A DNA stretch of 36,762 bases. Source: PLOWO2-12-38-17 sp963709355 (lineage in GTDB: Bacteria > Planctomycetota > Brocadiia > Brocadiales > Brocadiaceae). Every line of letters starts with the position of its first letter. Within the stretch, counting starts at the first letter, position 1. The DNA lies in NCBI GenBank assembly GCA_963709355.1, contig CAVPVY010000003.1:1-36762 (forward strand), written 5' to 3'. The notes beneath the pieces are model-generated. The model saw only the letters and a list, made by a program, of their open reading frames with translations, made no database searches and was not told the DNA's origin. This document shows, one piece after another, positions 1 through 8,897 of the stretch. The position numbers and the translations under genes are program-made.

Positions 1-171
1 CATCCAACCACTATTTGCTTTACTCACTTTAAAATAATCAATCGGAAAGAAACCCTTTGTACAATATTTTCATATCCGTTTTCAAGTTTACTATCAAACC
101 AATTATTTTCACATCCATATGAAGAATTCTAACGGAGAAAAATATAAAACAGTTCCTATCATTAATTTTCT
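1..171. other. AT-rich edge of window, no gene seen
   Basis: I see no open frame, repeat or RNA gene that I can support here. It lies just downstream of the carbamoyltransferase stop codon on the minus strand. Confidence 0.4.
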
Positions 172-1988
172 TCAATCCAGTTCGAATTCCTCTCTCCAAT
201 CTTTCTTTTCTTCCCACTCAGGCTGTTCTTTCTTAGACAGGATGAATTCTCCCAAAACCAGCGTGTCAATCTCGGTACGCATAAAGCACTTATAGGCATC
301 TTCCGGTGTGCAGACAATAGGCTCTCCACGTACATTAAAGCTGGTATTAACTATAATGGGACAGCCTGTCTTCTCATAAAACTTATTTAGCAGCCCATAG
401 TAGCGTTTATTATACTTACCATCGACTGTCTGAATTCTGGCGCTATAATCCACATGAGTGACAGCCGGAATATGAGATCGTGGTACATTCAGTTTCTCTA
501 TTCCAAAAAGCCCCTTCTGTTCATCAGTCATGGGAATTCTGCCTTCTTCCTTTATGGGTGCGACCATGAGCATATAAGGACTTTCACTGTCATACTCAAA
601 CCACTCAGACACATGCTCCAGTAAAACCGATGGGGCAAACGGTCGGAAGGACTCTCGATACTTTATCTTCAGATTCATCTTTTTCTGCATCTCCGGATTT
701 CTTGCATCACCTATTATAGAACGCGCTCCAAGAGCCCTGGCCCAAATTCCATCCTGCCTTGAAACCATCCTATCGTATCACCCCTTTCCAGACGTCCGGC
801 AACTTCTTCACAAAGAACATCCTCAAGGCACTCTTTATATGGATAACTATTTTCATCCAGAAATCCCTTTATCTCATCTTTGGTATAGTGCGGTCCCAGA
901 TAACTGCCAGACTGATTGTCTTCCTTTCCATTCGCCTTTCGTGGCTTATCAAGATAGTGGTACCAGATTGTCAATGCTGCTCCTAACGCCCCTCCAGCGT
1001 CACCGGCGGAAGGTTGAACCCATATATTCTTAAAGGGCCCTTCCCTTAAAAGCCTTCCATTACCCACACAGTTAAGGGCAACCCCGCCAGCCATACAGAG
1101 ATTCTTCTGTCCCGTCTTATCAAACACATGTCTCCCGATTCTTAACATGATTGTCTCTGTAACTTTCTGTATAGACGCGGCTATGTCCATCTCTCGCTGG
1201 GTGAGCTTTTTTTCCTGCTTCCTCGGTGGTCCACCAAAGAGCTTATCAAACCTGCTGTTAGTCATAGTCAGCCCTTGACAGTAGTTAAAGTAGTCCATGT
1301 CCATTCTGAAACTGCCATCTTTTTTCAGGTCTATTAATTCATCCATTATCAGGTCGACGTACTTCGGCTCTCCGTAAGGCGCCAGACCCATAACCTTATA
1401 TTCACCGGAGTTTACCTTAAAACCTGTATAATAGGTAAATGCTGAATAGAGGAGACCCAGGGAGTGCGGAAAAGAAATCTGTTCTTTTAGTTCAATCCTG
1501 TTCCCCTTACCGACTCCCCACGAGGTTGTGGCCCATTCCCCTACTCCATCAAAACAGATTATTGCTGCTTCTTCGTAGGGTGAAGGGAAAAATGCACTTG
1601 CCGCATGTGATTCATGGTGTTCCGTAAAGAGCACTTTTCCTTTCCAACCGAGTTCTTTCTTGATTATCTTTGGAAGGTGAAGTTTCTTGCTTATCCAGAG
1701 TGGCATCGCCTTCCGAAAGCTCATCCATCCCCGGGGTACATAGCTGAGATATGTCTCAATAAGGCGTTCAAACTTGAGAATCGGTTTGTCATAAAAGGCC
1801 ACATGATCGACCTCTGAGATATCAATTCCAACCTCTCCCAGACAGTACTCTGCCGCCCTGAGAGGAAAAGTTTCATCGTGTTTTTTACGGGTAAACCTCT
1901 CTTCCTGTGCTGCTGCCACAATATCCCCGTCTTTTATAAGGACAGCAGCACTGTCATGATAGTATGCAGATATTCCGAGTATGTACAT
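172..1988 (-). pseudogene. Carbamoyltransferase (NodU/CmcH family), one frameshift
   Basis: The family moves a carbamoyl group from carbamoyl phosphate onto a hydroxyl of a sugar or secondary metabolite, in the cytoplasm. The first 424 codons (start 1988) carry the N-terminal Kae1-like domain, with ISAYYHDSAAVL and the histidine-rich EHHESHAASAFF near residue 125. They run to GRMEFGP and then leave frame. The other 190 residues, beginning RALGARSIIGDARNPEMQ and including RESFRPFAPSVL, lie one base out of phase and form the C-terminal domain ending at 172. Restoring one base at about 735-740 gives roughly 600 residues, the normal family length. It starts 7 bases after the DUF5989 stop and forms the known triad with DUF5989 and SxtJ, so it probably decorates the polysaccharide made by this locus. 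The break may be a sequencing error or true inactivation. Confidence 0.87.
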
Positions 1989-1995
1989 AGTTTTA

Positions 1996-2145
1996 TTAAA
2001 ATAAGGTGTAGATAAATGGTGCTACGGCACTTGACTCAGTAAAGACGATCAACGCACCCAGTAAGACAAGGATAATGAAAATTGGTAGTAACCAGAACTT
2101 CTTCCTTACCTTCAAAAACGCCCAAAATTCTTTTAACAGTTCCAT
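1996..2145 (-). CDS. DUF5989 family small membrane protein (49 aa)
   Basis: This is a 49-residue protein starting MELLKEFWAFLKVRKKFW, followed by one hydrophobic helix (about residues 19-35, rich in I, L and V) and a short tail ending FIYTLF. A strong Shine-Dalgarno sequence (AGGAGG) sits 7 bases before the ATG at 2145. The gene lies between SxtJ (12 bases upstream) and the carbamoyltransferase (7 bases downstream), which is the usual setting of DUF5989 proteins. Its function is not known. By context it is an inner-membrane partner of the SxtJ/carbamoyltransferase pair. The family name rests on the length, the W-rich start, the single helix and the neighbours. Confidence 0.85.
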   Translation of the reverse strand: MELLKEFWAFLKVRKKFWLLPIFIILVLLGALIVFTESSAVAPFIYTLF

Positions 2146-2157
2146 TTCTTTCCCTCC

Positions 2158-2646
2158 TTAAAATTGTCTTTCATAACGATTTCTATCTTTCAATCCTTCT
2201 AATTCATAGGGTTCCCAATACGTATCTTCTGCTAACATCTTCCTCTTCATCGGGTCCTTTCGTAATAGTTCCATTATAAGGCCAGTCGGAATAAAGATCA
2301 AAACAAACACAACAGTCAGGATAACCTGAGTATTAAACCACCCAACGACATGCGCAAGCTTCATCCATAGCTTAAAAACAGGACGAAGCAAAGTAGGAGC
2401 AAAGGCGACAAGAGGTAGTACAACTGTCACCACACCCATAAATGCATAGCTCAAGATGGATGGATAGTGCCTCCAGGCAAGCACACCAAAGATAGTGCAA
2501 AAGATCAGAAAGACTAGCCGAATATCTCGTTTCTCTTTTAAATATTTACTTCCCTCCTTCCTGCTGACTCGTAGCACAGGGAGGTGTGTTATTGGTGGTG
2601 AAATGCTACGGATTTTTATTAACTTTATTGGTAGTTTGCTCTCCAT
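2158..2646 (-). CDS. SxtJ family membrane protein
   Basis: A 162-residue protein with two or three membrane segments (about residues 43-60, 65-90 and 108-128) and a polar C-terminus holding DTYWEPYE and ending YERQF, which is typical of SxtJ-type proteins. The family is named from the saxitoxin cluster but is widespread beside carbamoyltransferases and DUF5989 proteins in polysaccharide loci; its biochemical role is not established. The first 40 bases overlap the end of the O-antigen ligase. The charged, non-hydrophobic first 40 residues may therefore be partly untranslated, and a GTG around residue 25 is another possible start. It is co-oriented and almost contiguous with the two downstream genes. 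Confidence 0.83.
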   Translation of the reverse strand: MESKLPIKLIKIRSISPPITHLPVLRVSRKEGSKYLKEKRDIRLVFLIFCTIFGVLAWRHYPSILSYAFMGVVTVVLPLVAFAPTLLRPVFKLWMKLAHVVGWFNTQVILTVVFVLIFIPTGLIMELLRKDPMKRKMLAEDTYWEPYELEGLKDRNRYERQF

Positions 2647-3953
2647 GAGAAGAATATCCTTTTAAGAGATAGATATTGGCAAAGCAGGCCAAAAATGCCG
2701 GGAACCAATACATTGTCTCGGCATAAAGCCTGTCGATAAAAGTCCCTGCAACTAAAAAAGCAAGAAAACCGGCATCTATTGCGACATTCTGATAGTATAA
2801 ATAATAATTCTTGGTGTGAAGAAGATGTTTCCTGACTTTCCTGCTTAAGTTGAAACTTGAGAAAACAAAACCTAAAAAAGTATAAAACCAATGTAGCCAC
2901 AGTCTACAAGGGGCATCAATCCAGGTCGAATGAGGTGCTCTCATTCCTCCTGCTTCTTGAAAAGATCTGTCTTCTGAAATAAACTGTGGGCTGAGATAAG
3001 CTAGCCCCACCCGCCTACGCCAAGTGGATACTCTTTTACCAAGTCTAGCCCTTTAAACCAATAGGGTGTCCTGTGAGCTCCTCCCTCTGCACCAACAAGT
3101 CCTCGCTCTCCAACTTCAACGTGCTTTAAAGTGGTCATCCTCTCCCAGAATGTTACATCTGTCAAATGATAAAACAGTATAAGACCCAAAACAAGCCCAA
3201 ACGCCATTTTCATTTTGAATTTAAAATTTTTGACATGTTTAAAAAATATAAAATACGAAAAATAGAGTAAGGAAACTACCAAACCCATAAACGCACCACG
3301 ACTGGTAGTCAAAATGACTCCATCCATAATGTAAGCCAAAAAAATTAATGAGGTAATTTTTTGCCAATATTTCTTGCCCTCGATTATGTAAAAGATTAAA
3401 ATCGGGATGGGAGTAATTAATATCGCGGCTAATGCGTTTACTTCTTGAGAATCCGAAGGCCCGACACCCTCTAATCTTCCGTAACCTGTCCTTCCCAGTG
3501 AATGAGCTACCCACCCCAAATAAAAACAGCCGATCAAAAAAGCCCAAATCATTTTTTCGTACTTTTGAGGTGTATCAATCATTTTATATAAAAGGAAAAC
3601 AAAGGCTATTATTTTAAATGGTTTATATAGATTTCTTTATGCTTTTCCGGCGACTGGCAATAAAGGAGACCAGGCCCATTAGTATAGTTAGAGATAACAA
3701 CCACTTGGTTTGTGGAGCAGCAAATATTTGATTTTGAGTATATTTTTTCATCCTCATCAAGAATCCTGCGAATGTAATAATCGCGAAACAATAGATATCT
3801 CAGATCAGGTAGGTTTCCATACCACCATTGGGATCTTGGATTTACACAATATTCAATCTCGTATAGGAAAATGCCGTACGCTCCATCGATTAAGATAGCA
3901 GCAAATATGCCTCCCAGGTAGGTTAGTACGAAAATAATGACTATTTTTGACAC
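2606..3953 (-). pseudogene. O-antigen ligase / exosortase-A-type O-glycosylation ligase, about five frameshifts
   Basis: A polytopic inner-membrane protein of the Wzy/WaaL superfamily that would join or polymerise lipid-linked glycans at the periplasmic face. Reading across frames gives a continuous protein of about 449 residues. The start (3953) has NPRSQWWYGNLPDLRY. A frame change near 3800 leads to ITFAGFLMRMKKY and IFAAPQTKWLL. Another near 3630 leads to KMIDTPQKYEKMIWAFL, SLGRTGYGRLEGVG and TTSRGAFMG. One near 3005 (a G run) leads to LAYLSPQFISE. Two compensating changes near 2917 (C run) and 2875 (T run) surround LVDCGYIGFILF. The end is a helical tail. Several breaks fall in homopolymers. 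The NPRSQWW start and the SRGAFMG loop are like the XrtA-associated ligases (TIGR03097 type). Either heavily decayed or poorly sequenced; every domain is still recognisable. Confidence 0.85.
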
Positions 3954-4379
3954 TATTGTGGGCCACGGGTTTGCAGTAACGAGTTAACCTTCGATAATGT
4001 TTTGTTGAGATATTTTGCTTCAAGAATTTTTACGGATTAATCGTTAGTAATCTAGAAGCAAAAAGGTATCCTTAGCCTCGCGATTACCTTCACGATTGGG
4101 AGTATGAAATAAAAAAGACAAATGATATCTTGAGAACTGTATAGGAAATCTAGATGCAAAAAGATACTCCTTAGCCTCACGATTACTTCGATATTAGACG
4201 GATTTGTAAAAGGCAAACAATCTTGAGAAATCTTGAAGAATCTTGAAGCTGGGGGAAAAACTTTAGCCATACGATTTCTTCACGATTTGGCAGATTCATA
4301 AAAGCAAACACTCTTAAGTGATCTTGAGGTAATCTTAGGGCAAAAACTAATCAGTTTCTTAGTGTCTAATGATAATAGT
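3954..4379. repeat. Degenerate direct repeat of about 91-97 bp, 3.3 copies
   Basis: The gap between the ligase and the lyase-like gene holds a tandem array from about 4048 to 4350. Units begin near 4048, 4145, 4238 and 4329 with a shared core AATCTAGAAGCAAAAAGGTA (variants AATCTAGATGC, AATCTTGAAGC, AATCTTAGGGC), followed by CCTTAGCC, then CGATTACTTC/CACGATT, and closed by ATCTTGAG. Units are 97, 93 and 91 bases long and clearly diverged. No protein is conserved across the units. I see no gene in this gap. Confidence 0.65.
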
Positions 4380-7154
4380 TTATTTAGCAATAAGTCGCCA
4401 CTTGAGGAATTGAACTTCTCTTTTTAATGAAAAGTTTGTTATGGCTCTTATTGTGGGACCGAATAGATTGTAAAAATAATGTTTATGGAATTTGGTTTTC
4501 TGAAATGTTTCTGAAAATTCAGGAATTTTTATATCTTCCACCATCTGACTCTTGAAATAACTGTGCATCGATCCGTTTAACATCATGAGGACTAGAGGGC
4601 GAGTCAATGTCTTTGTTTCAAATTTTTGCAGGTAGTTTATGCCTTTATCATAAAAAAAGCTGGCCTTTTCTACAAAGGTTTCACTCTGAGATTTATTTGA
4701 ATATTTTGCTGCATAGAGTAATACATTACATTTACGAATGTCTTGCGTTGCCCATGTCTCATTAGGATGCTCTAATTTTTCCGGTCTATTTAGATAGGGA
4801 TATTCATTTTTTGCCATCCACTCTGCATAATTTAAAAGACTCTGTCTGGCATAATGCCACATAGTATCAAACTGGGCACACTCAGTTTTCACATCCAGAT
4901 ATTTGCCAAGAGATTGGAGAAATATGATGTAAAACCATCTGTTTTCTGAATCGAGGAGCTCTCTTTTCGTAATATTATCATCAGGGTTAATAGAACACTT
5001 TATTAAATCTTCTGCTTTTTTCAGGATTTTCTGGTTGCCAGACAGTATGTATGAATCCATTAATGTATTCAGAGAATTACCGCTTGCCCTTCCCGGACCA
5101 TTCAATCCATACACCTTGCCTAACTGTACCATGCTTTTTCTATGTGTAATATCTTCAATAAAACATTTTATTCTTCTAAGTCTACTCATAGAATAATTTA
5201 CTAAAGTATTTTCACTTTCCGTAGTGTTTTCTACAAATGAAGTCAACTCCTTGATTGTCTCAAAAGAACTACCGTCACCGGTAAGGTAATAATGTAATAA
5301 AAGTCCTGTTGTGTAATTATGTGATAACCCCGGCCCTCCTCCATAAACCGATTTGTCTCTGAACTCTAAATGCTTTTTAGAAAAAGAGCGGTGTGTGGAT
5401 GTTTGAGCGTCTATATAATGTTCTGTGTGCCAGAACATCCCTCGATTATATTCAGGACGGTCTTCGTCTGTATGGTACACATCGATATCTTTTACGTGTG
5501 CGCACAATTGATCCGCCAGTTGAAACCACTTCGTATTTCCACTCCTCATATACTGCAATAGGGATCCATAGATACCATCATATTGATTATTATAATGTGA
5601 GACCAATGGTTCTGCCCCTTTATGCCCTATTGCCTCATGGTCGGCATAAAACTCTCCAAAATTTCTCCAGCCATATTCATCTATTATTTCGCGTCTATTG
5701 AAAAAGCTGTTCTTTCCTAATATGGCGGTATTTACCAAGTCAAAATATTCTTTATCAGAATCTTCATTTTTCGGAGCTAAATATGGGATGGCTAGCGAAT
5801 TTGAATACCATTCAGGAGTAGTCCTTGGGATTAGAGGATATTGTGCCCACTCCAATCCTGTTTTGTCACGTAGTCCCCTATCATGATTCAGGAAAATCGT
5901 GTGTGTCTTCTGCTCGCCACCCTGTAACTCAAAGAGATCATTGTATTTTTGGGGGAAAAGTCTTACTTTTAACGTATTTTCTTTAGCTTCCAGTGCCTTT
6001 GGAAAGTTCTGCCAGAAATTTTGAACTGATCCGGAAATTTGTATATTTTGGTCCTTAATAGACATGATAGGATTTGCCCTGAAACCTTCTCGAACAATTT
6101 CTCCCTTCGAATATACTTTATATCCTCTAAATGAATTTTTTACCTCACCGTATCGGTTAACATGATTTTTACTTTTCCAACATTCACCACCGCTGGAGTC
6201 TTGGTATATAGTAAGCTGTGAGCTGTGAGCTGTGAGCTGATAGGTTTGAGTTGTTGGCTCATAGTTCATGTTTGATAGCCCGTTGTTCGGCTCATGGCTC
6301 CCCGATGGAATGACCGAAGGATTCCACGGGGCAGGCATAGTTGATAGCTGATAGTTTAATGAAGATGGCTCTTCATTTAGCTGATAACTGACAGTTGGTT
6401 GTTCATTAGAGTTTAAGGTGGTATGTATGGATAGGTCCTTGAAAAATATTGAACCGGGGTCCCCGAGGTCCCACAGCCCACCAGGATGTTTTGCTGCTTG
6501 TGGATTATGGATGGTGAAATCTATCTTAACAATTGAACTGTTTGCAAAAAAGCTCATTCTGGAAAAGAAGTTCACAAAAGCTGGTTTTTGTGTGGTCTTT
6601 AATTCACCCTCAAACTTAATGGTTGTTCTCAGATTTCCTTTAGTCTCAATGAAAATATTTTTTATGTGAGGTTCATATTCTGTGTCTGAATCATCGGTGA
6701 GAATGATTTTACTCTCCGAGCTATTTAATATATCCTTGTCATCAACTACTACACGATCAAACGGTTTAAAAACACCGGTATTTATAGAGAAAAGAGTTGT
6801 ACCGGTATTAACATTCAATGATTTCGTGTCTTGATTGATGCTGATCTCAGTTATATTCTCAGTCGTGTCCTCATACCTAGAGGTAGAGGAGAGCTTCGTT
6901 AGTTTCAATTCATTTGTTGTATTAGCATCGGCTGAGATCTGGAAATCCAGTAAGGCCCATTTTATACTGTTGTCTGACCATTTAGCGAGAGTTTGTGTCT
7001 GAAGTGGAAGATAGCCATATTCCGAATGATGGAGTCCCAGCCTTTGCTCTTCCTTTAACAAACCTTTGGGGAATGGTATTCCAACGGTAACCGGTTCGTT
7101 GTGGCGATTAATTCCGGAAGTTTCTTCGATGATAATGGGTATTGAAAAGCTCAT
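4380..7154 (-). CDS. RIFT-barrel / alpha-alpha-barrel protein (PcRGLX/YetA-like, polysaccharide lyase type)
   Basis: A 924-residue protein, intact in one frame. The N-terminus has VGIPFPKGLL and TLAKWSDNSIKWALLDF, the signature of the PcRGLX/YetA-like N-terminal RIFT barrel (about residues 1-235). The SIYQ/IYQDSSGGE strand follows around residue 318. The C-terminal half (about 470-924) has YDGIYGSLLQYMRSG, HVKDIDVYHT, GMFWHTEHY and THRSFSKKH, matching the alpha/alpha-barrel catalytic part of exo-rhamnogalacturonan lyase-like proteins (PL26 relatives). No signal peptide is visible, so a cytoplasmic or non-classical location is possible. By context it would act on the locus polysaccharide or glycans like it; the true substrate cannot be read. 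Residues about 250-315 are not family sequence but in-frame repeat DNA (see the separate entry). Confidence 0.8.
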   Translation of the reverse strand: MSFSIPIIIEETSGINRHNEPVTVGIPFPKGLLKEEQRLGLHHSEYGYLPLQTQTLAKWSDNSIKWALLDFQISADANTTNELKLTKLSSTSRYEDTTENITEISINQDTKSLNVNTGTTLFSINTGVFKPFDRVVVDDKDILNSSESKIILTDDSDTEYEPHIKNIFIETKGNLRTTIKFEGELKTTQKPAFVNFFSRMSFFANSSIVKIDFTIHNPQAAKHPGGLWDLGDPGSIFFKDLSIHTTLNSNEQPTVSYQLNEEPSSLNYQLSTMPAPWNPSVIPSGSHEPNNGLSNMNYEPTTQTYQLTAHSSQLTIYQDSSGGECWKSKNHVNRYGEVKNSFRGYKVYSKGEIVREGFRANPIMSIKDQNIQISGSVQNFWQNFPKALEAKENTLKVRLFPQKYNDLFELQGGEQKTHTIFLNHDRGLRDKTGLEWAQYPLIPRTTPEWYSNSLAIPYLAPKNEDSDKEYFDLVNTAILGKNSFFNRREIIDEYGWRNFGEFYADHEAIGHKGAEPLVSHYNNQYDGIYGSLLQYMRSGNTKWFQLADQLCAHVKDIDVYHTDEDRPEYNRGMFWHTEHYIDAQTSTHRSFSKKHLEFRDKSVYGGGPGLSHNYTTGLLLHYYLTGDGSSFETIKELTSFVENTTESENTLVNYSMSRLRRIKCFIEDITHRKSMVQLGKVYGLNGPGRASGNSLNTLMDSYILSGNQKILKKAEDLIKCSINPDDNITKRELLDSENRWFYIIFLQSLGKYLDVKTECAQFDTMWHYARQSLLNYAEWMAKNEYPYLNRPEKLEHPNETWATQDIRKCNVLLYAAKYSNKSQSETFVEKASFFYDKGINYLQKFETKTLTRPLVLMMLNGSMHSYFKSQMVEDIKIPEFSETFQKTKFHKHYFYNLFGPTIRAITNFSLKREVQFLKWRLIAK
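6211..6408. repeat. Heptameric repeat insertion inside the RIFT-barrel gene
   Basis: This roughly 195-bp stretch in the coding sequence is made of period-7 units (GTGAGCT repeated three times, then GATAGGT, and TGATAGC TGATAGT near 6340-6355), the same words seen in the gaps at 12066-12152 and 14046-14095. It also contains ACGGGGCAGGC (about 6325-6336), the right arm of the hairpin repeat family. On the coding strand the heptamers translate with a 7-residue period (QLTAHSS). The frame stays open for about 65 codons, so the gene tolerates it. Confidence 0.72.
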
Positions 7155-7170
7155 AGTTTGATTTTTCCTG

Positions 7171-7200
7171 CCACAGAGTTCACCGAGAACACAGAGTTAT
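7171..7200. repeat. CACAGAG-type repeat, left copy
   Basis: CCACAGAG-TTCACCGAG-AACACAGAG is a roughly 9-bp periodic word that overlaps the stop codon of the GxxExxY gene (7197-7199). Its reverse complement stands at 7726-7752 and a further direct copy at 7573-7589. Confidence 0.6.
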
Positions 7201-7562
7201 AAAGAAATCCGTTTAATTCCGTCAACAAGTTTCTGCTCTCCAAAATTTATTAGCAAAGCTCGTTTAAGTCCCGTACACTTTAGATATGATAATACCTGCG
7301 CAGTAAAAATGTCTTCCAATTTTCTAACTGATTTTATCTCAACAACAACCTCATTTTCTACTATCAGATCAAGCCTCTGGCCTTTAATAACTTTGTCTTT
7401 GTAAACAACGTCAACTTCTTTTTGCCGTTTGAATTGAATATCTCTAAGTGTAAATTCATAACAAAGTGCTTCTTCGTATATTGATTCAAGCAAGCCCGGG
7501 CCTAATAAACGATGAACTTCGATGGCTGATGATATAATCTTTTCTGTTAATTTGTCTGACAT
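7197..7562 (-). CDS. GxxExxY family protein
   Basis: A 121-residue protein with GPGLLESIYEEAL near residue 21 (the GxxExxY signature) and a PD-(D/E)xK-like core further on: GQRLDLIVENEVVVEIKS around residues 80-98, then FTAQVLSYLKCTGL and a closing ALLINFG strand. Length and motifs agree with the family. The fold suggests a nuclease-like domain, but no cellular role is established. It is co-oriented with the neighbouring glycan genes, yet it sits in its own pocket bounded by CACAGAG-type repeats on both sides, which suggests arrival as a separate unit rather than membership of the polysaccharide pathway. Confidence 0.87.
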   Translation of the reverse strand: MSDKLTEKIISSAIEVHRLLGPGLLESIYEEALCYEFTLRDIQFKRQKEVDVVYKDKVIKGQRLDLIVENEVVVEIKSVRKLEDIFTAQVLSYLKCTGLKRALLINFGEQKLVDGIKRISL

Positions 7563-7751
7563 AAATAATTAGCCACAGAGGGCACTGAGATTAATGAAAA
7601 AATTCTTGTGAGGTTCAGTTAATTAAATTGCTATAAAAATGTACTGTGTCAAGACACAATTAAGTTTTTAGCTCTTTGAAATTATTAAAAGAACAGAGAC
7701 AAAAAAAGTATCTTTTCATGGTTTTCTCTGAGACCTCTGTGTTCTCTGTGG
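7563..7751. repeat. CACAGAG-type repeats, upstream side of GxxExxY gene
   Basis: CCACAGAGGGCACTGAG lies at about 7573-7589. At 7726-7752 the word appears in the opposite orientation (CTCTGAGACCTCTGTGTTCT then CTGTGGC), an inverted partner of the copy at 7171-7200. No gene is seen between them. Confidence 0.55.
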
Positions 7752-8897
7752 CTAAGATACACTAGTTATTTCATCGTAAATTTTTTCATAAGCAGCAACC
7801 ATCTTGTCCACAGTAAAATGTTCTTCAAACCTTCTTCTCCCCGCTTTTCCAATCTTTTTTTTCAAATTTTCATCCTTAAACAAAATACAGATTTTATCGG
7901 CAAGAGTCTTTTCATCATCATTTGGAATTATAAATCCTGTTTCATTATCCTCTACAATCTCAGGATTTCCGCCAACATCGGTTACAATGCAAGGAAGTCC
8001 TGCAGCCATTGCTTCAAGAAGGGTCATAGCCGTTCCTTCGCTGAAAGAGGTCAGCAGGAAGATATCCATGGTCTTTAAATAGTTATAAACATCATCCTTG
8101 AAACCCGTAAAGATAACATGGGAAGAGAATCCAAGACTTGAAACAAATGCTTCCAAACTATTCCGTTCAGGGCCATCACCAACTATAATGAGGAACGTAT
8201 TGGGGTAAGTTTCTCGCACACTTGCAAGAGACTTAATCATCATTTTTTGGTTTTTTATTGTGTCAAGTCTGGCGACAGTGCCCAGAACATAATCTTTCTT
8301 GTTGATTCCCAGAGAAGCCTTCCTGTTTGCAGCGAAGGAAGTTGTATAGAGAGAATCATCAATGCCATTGTAAACGATCTTTATTTTTTTCCTGGGAAAG
8401 TTTTCATACTCTACCAGGGCATCCCGTGTTGCTAATGAAATAGCCGTAATAGTGTTTGTAAAAAAACTGAGAAACGGATTCAATACAACCCGCTTAAACT
8501 TTCTTTTATCCGGATAAAATCTTCCATGTTCTGTAAAGATCACTTTGGCAGAGGTGAAAAAGGATGCAAATAACCCGTATATATAAGGTGTATATTGGTG
8601 ACAGTGAAGGATGTCAACGTTACAACGTATAATATAATCATGAATTTGCCTTATTAAGGAAAGATCAAAACCCGGCTTTCTGTTAAAGGAAATTACCTGG
8701 CAACCTTTCTCCTGCAGTTTTCTACCAAAAGGGCCGATGGTTTGATCAAGACATATGATTGACAAATTGTATTTAGATTGATTTGTATTTTCTATCAGAT
8801 TAGAGATAACCTGTTCAGCGCCACCTATCCTCATGTCAAATGTTATGTGGGCGATATTCTTCAATTTTTCCAACATTCCATTATTCCACCTAAGCAT
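7752..8897 (-). CDS. Glycosyltransferase family 4 (GT-B fold)
   Basis: A 381-residue cytoplasmic or peripheral glycosyltransferase. The N-terminal domain has HITFDMRIGGAEQVI (glycine-rich acceptor-side loop) and ILHCHQYTPY. The C-terminal domain has IVYNGIDDSLY, VARLDTIKNQ, IVGDGPERN and SFSEGTAMTLLEAMAAGLP, the nucleotide-sugar binding E-x7-E region, with GGNPEIVEDNETGFI after it. These are standard GT4 marks. It probably adds one sugar during repeat-unit assembly; the donor cannot be read. The start at 8897 overlaps the preceding gene by 8 bases (coupled translation), and a second ATG 7 codons later is equally possible. The gene resembles the second sugar transferase of XrtA loci (TIGR03088 type), but that assignment is inference. 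Confidence 0.86.
   Translation of the reverse strand: MLRWNNGMLEKLKNIAHITFDMRIGGAEQVISNLIENTNQSKYNLSIICLDQTIGPFGRKLQEKGCQVISFNRKPGFDLSLIRQIHDYIIRCNVDILHCHQYTPYIYGLFASFFTSAKVIFTEHGRFYPDKRKFKRVVLNPFLSFFTNTITAISLATRDALVEYENFPRKKIKIVYNGIDDSLYTTSFAANRKASLGINKKDYVLGTVARLDTIKNQKMMIKSLASVRETYPNTFLIIVGDGPERNSLEAFVSSLGFSSHVIFTGFKDDVYNYLKTMDIFLLTSFSEGTAMTLLEAMAAGLPCIVTDVGGNPEIVEDNETGFIIPNDDEKTLADKICILFKDENLKKKIGKAGRRRFEEHFTVDKMVAAYEKIYDEITSVS

Noticed and set aside
2625..2900. 91-codon minus frame overlapping the O-ligase
   Set aside because: It is a shadow frame of the ligase C-terminus; the conserved sequence is in the neighbouring frames.
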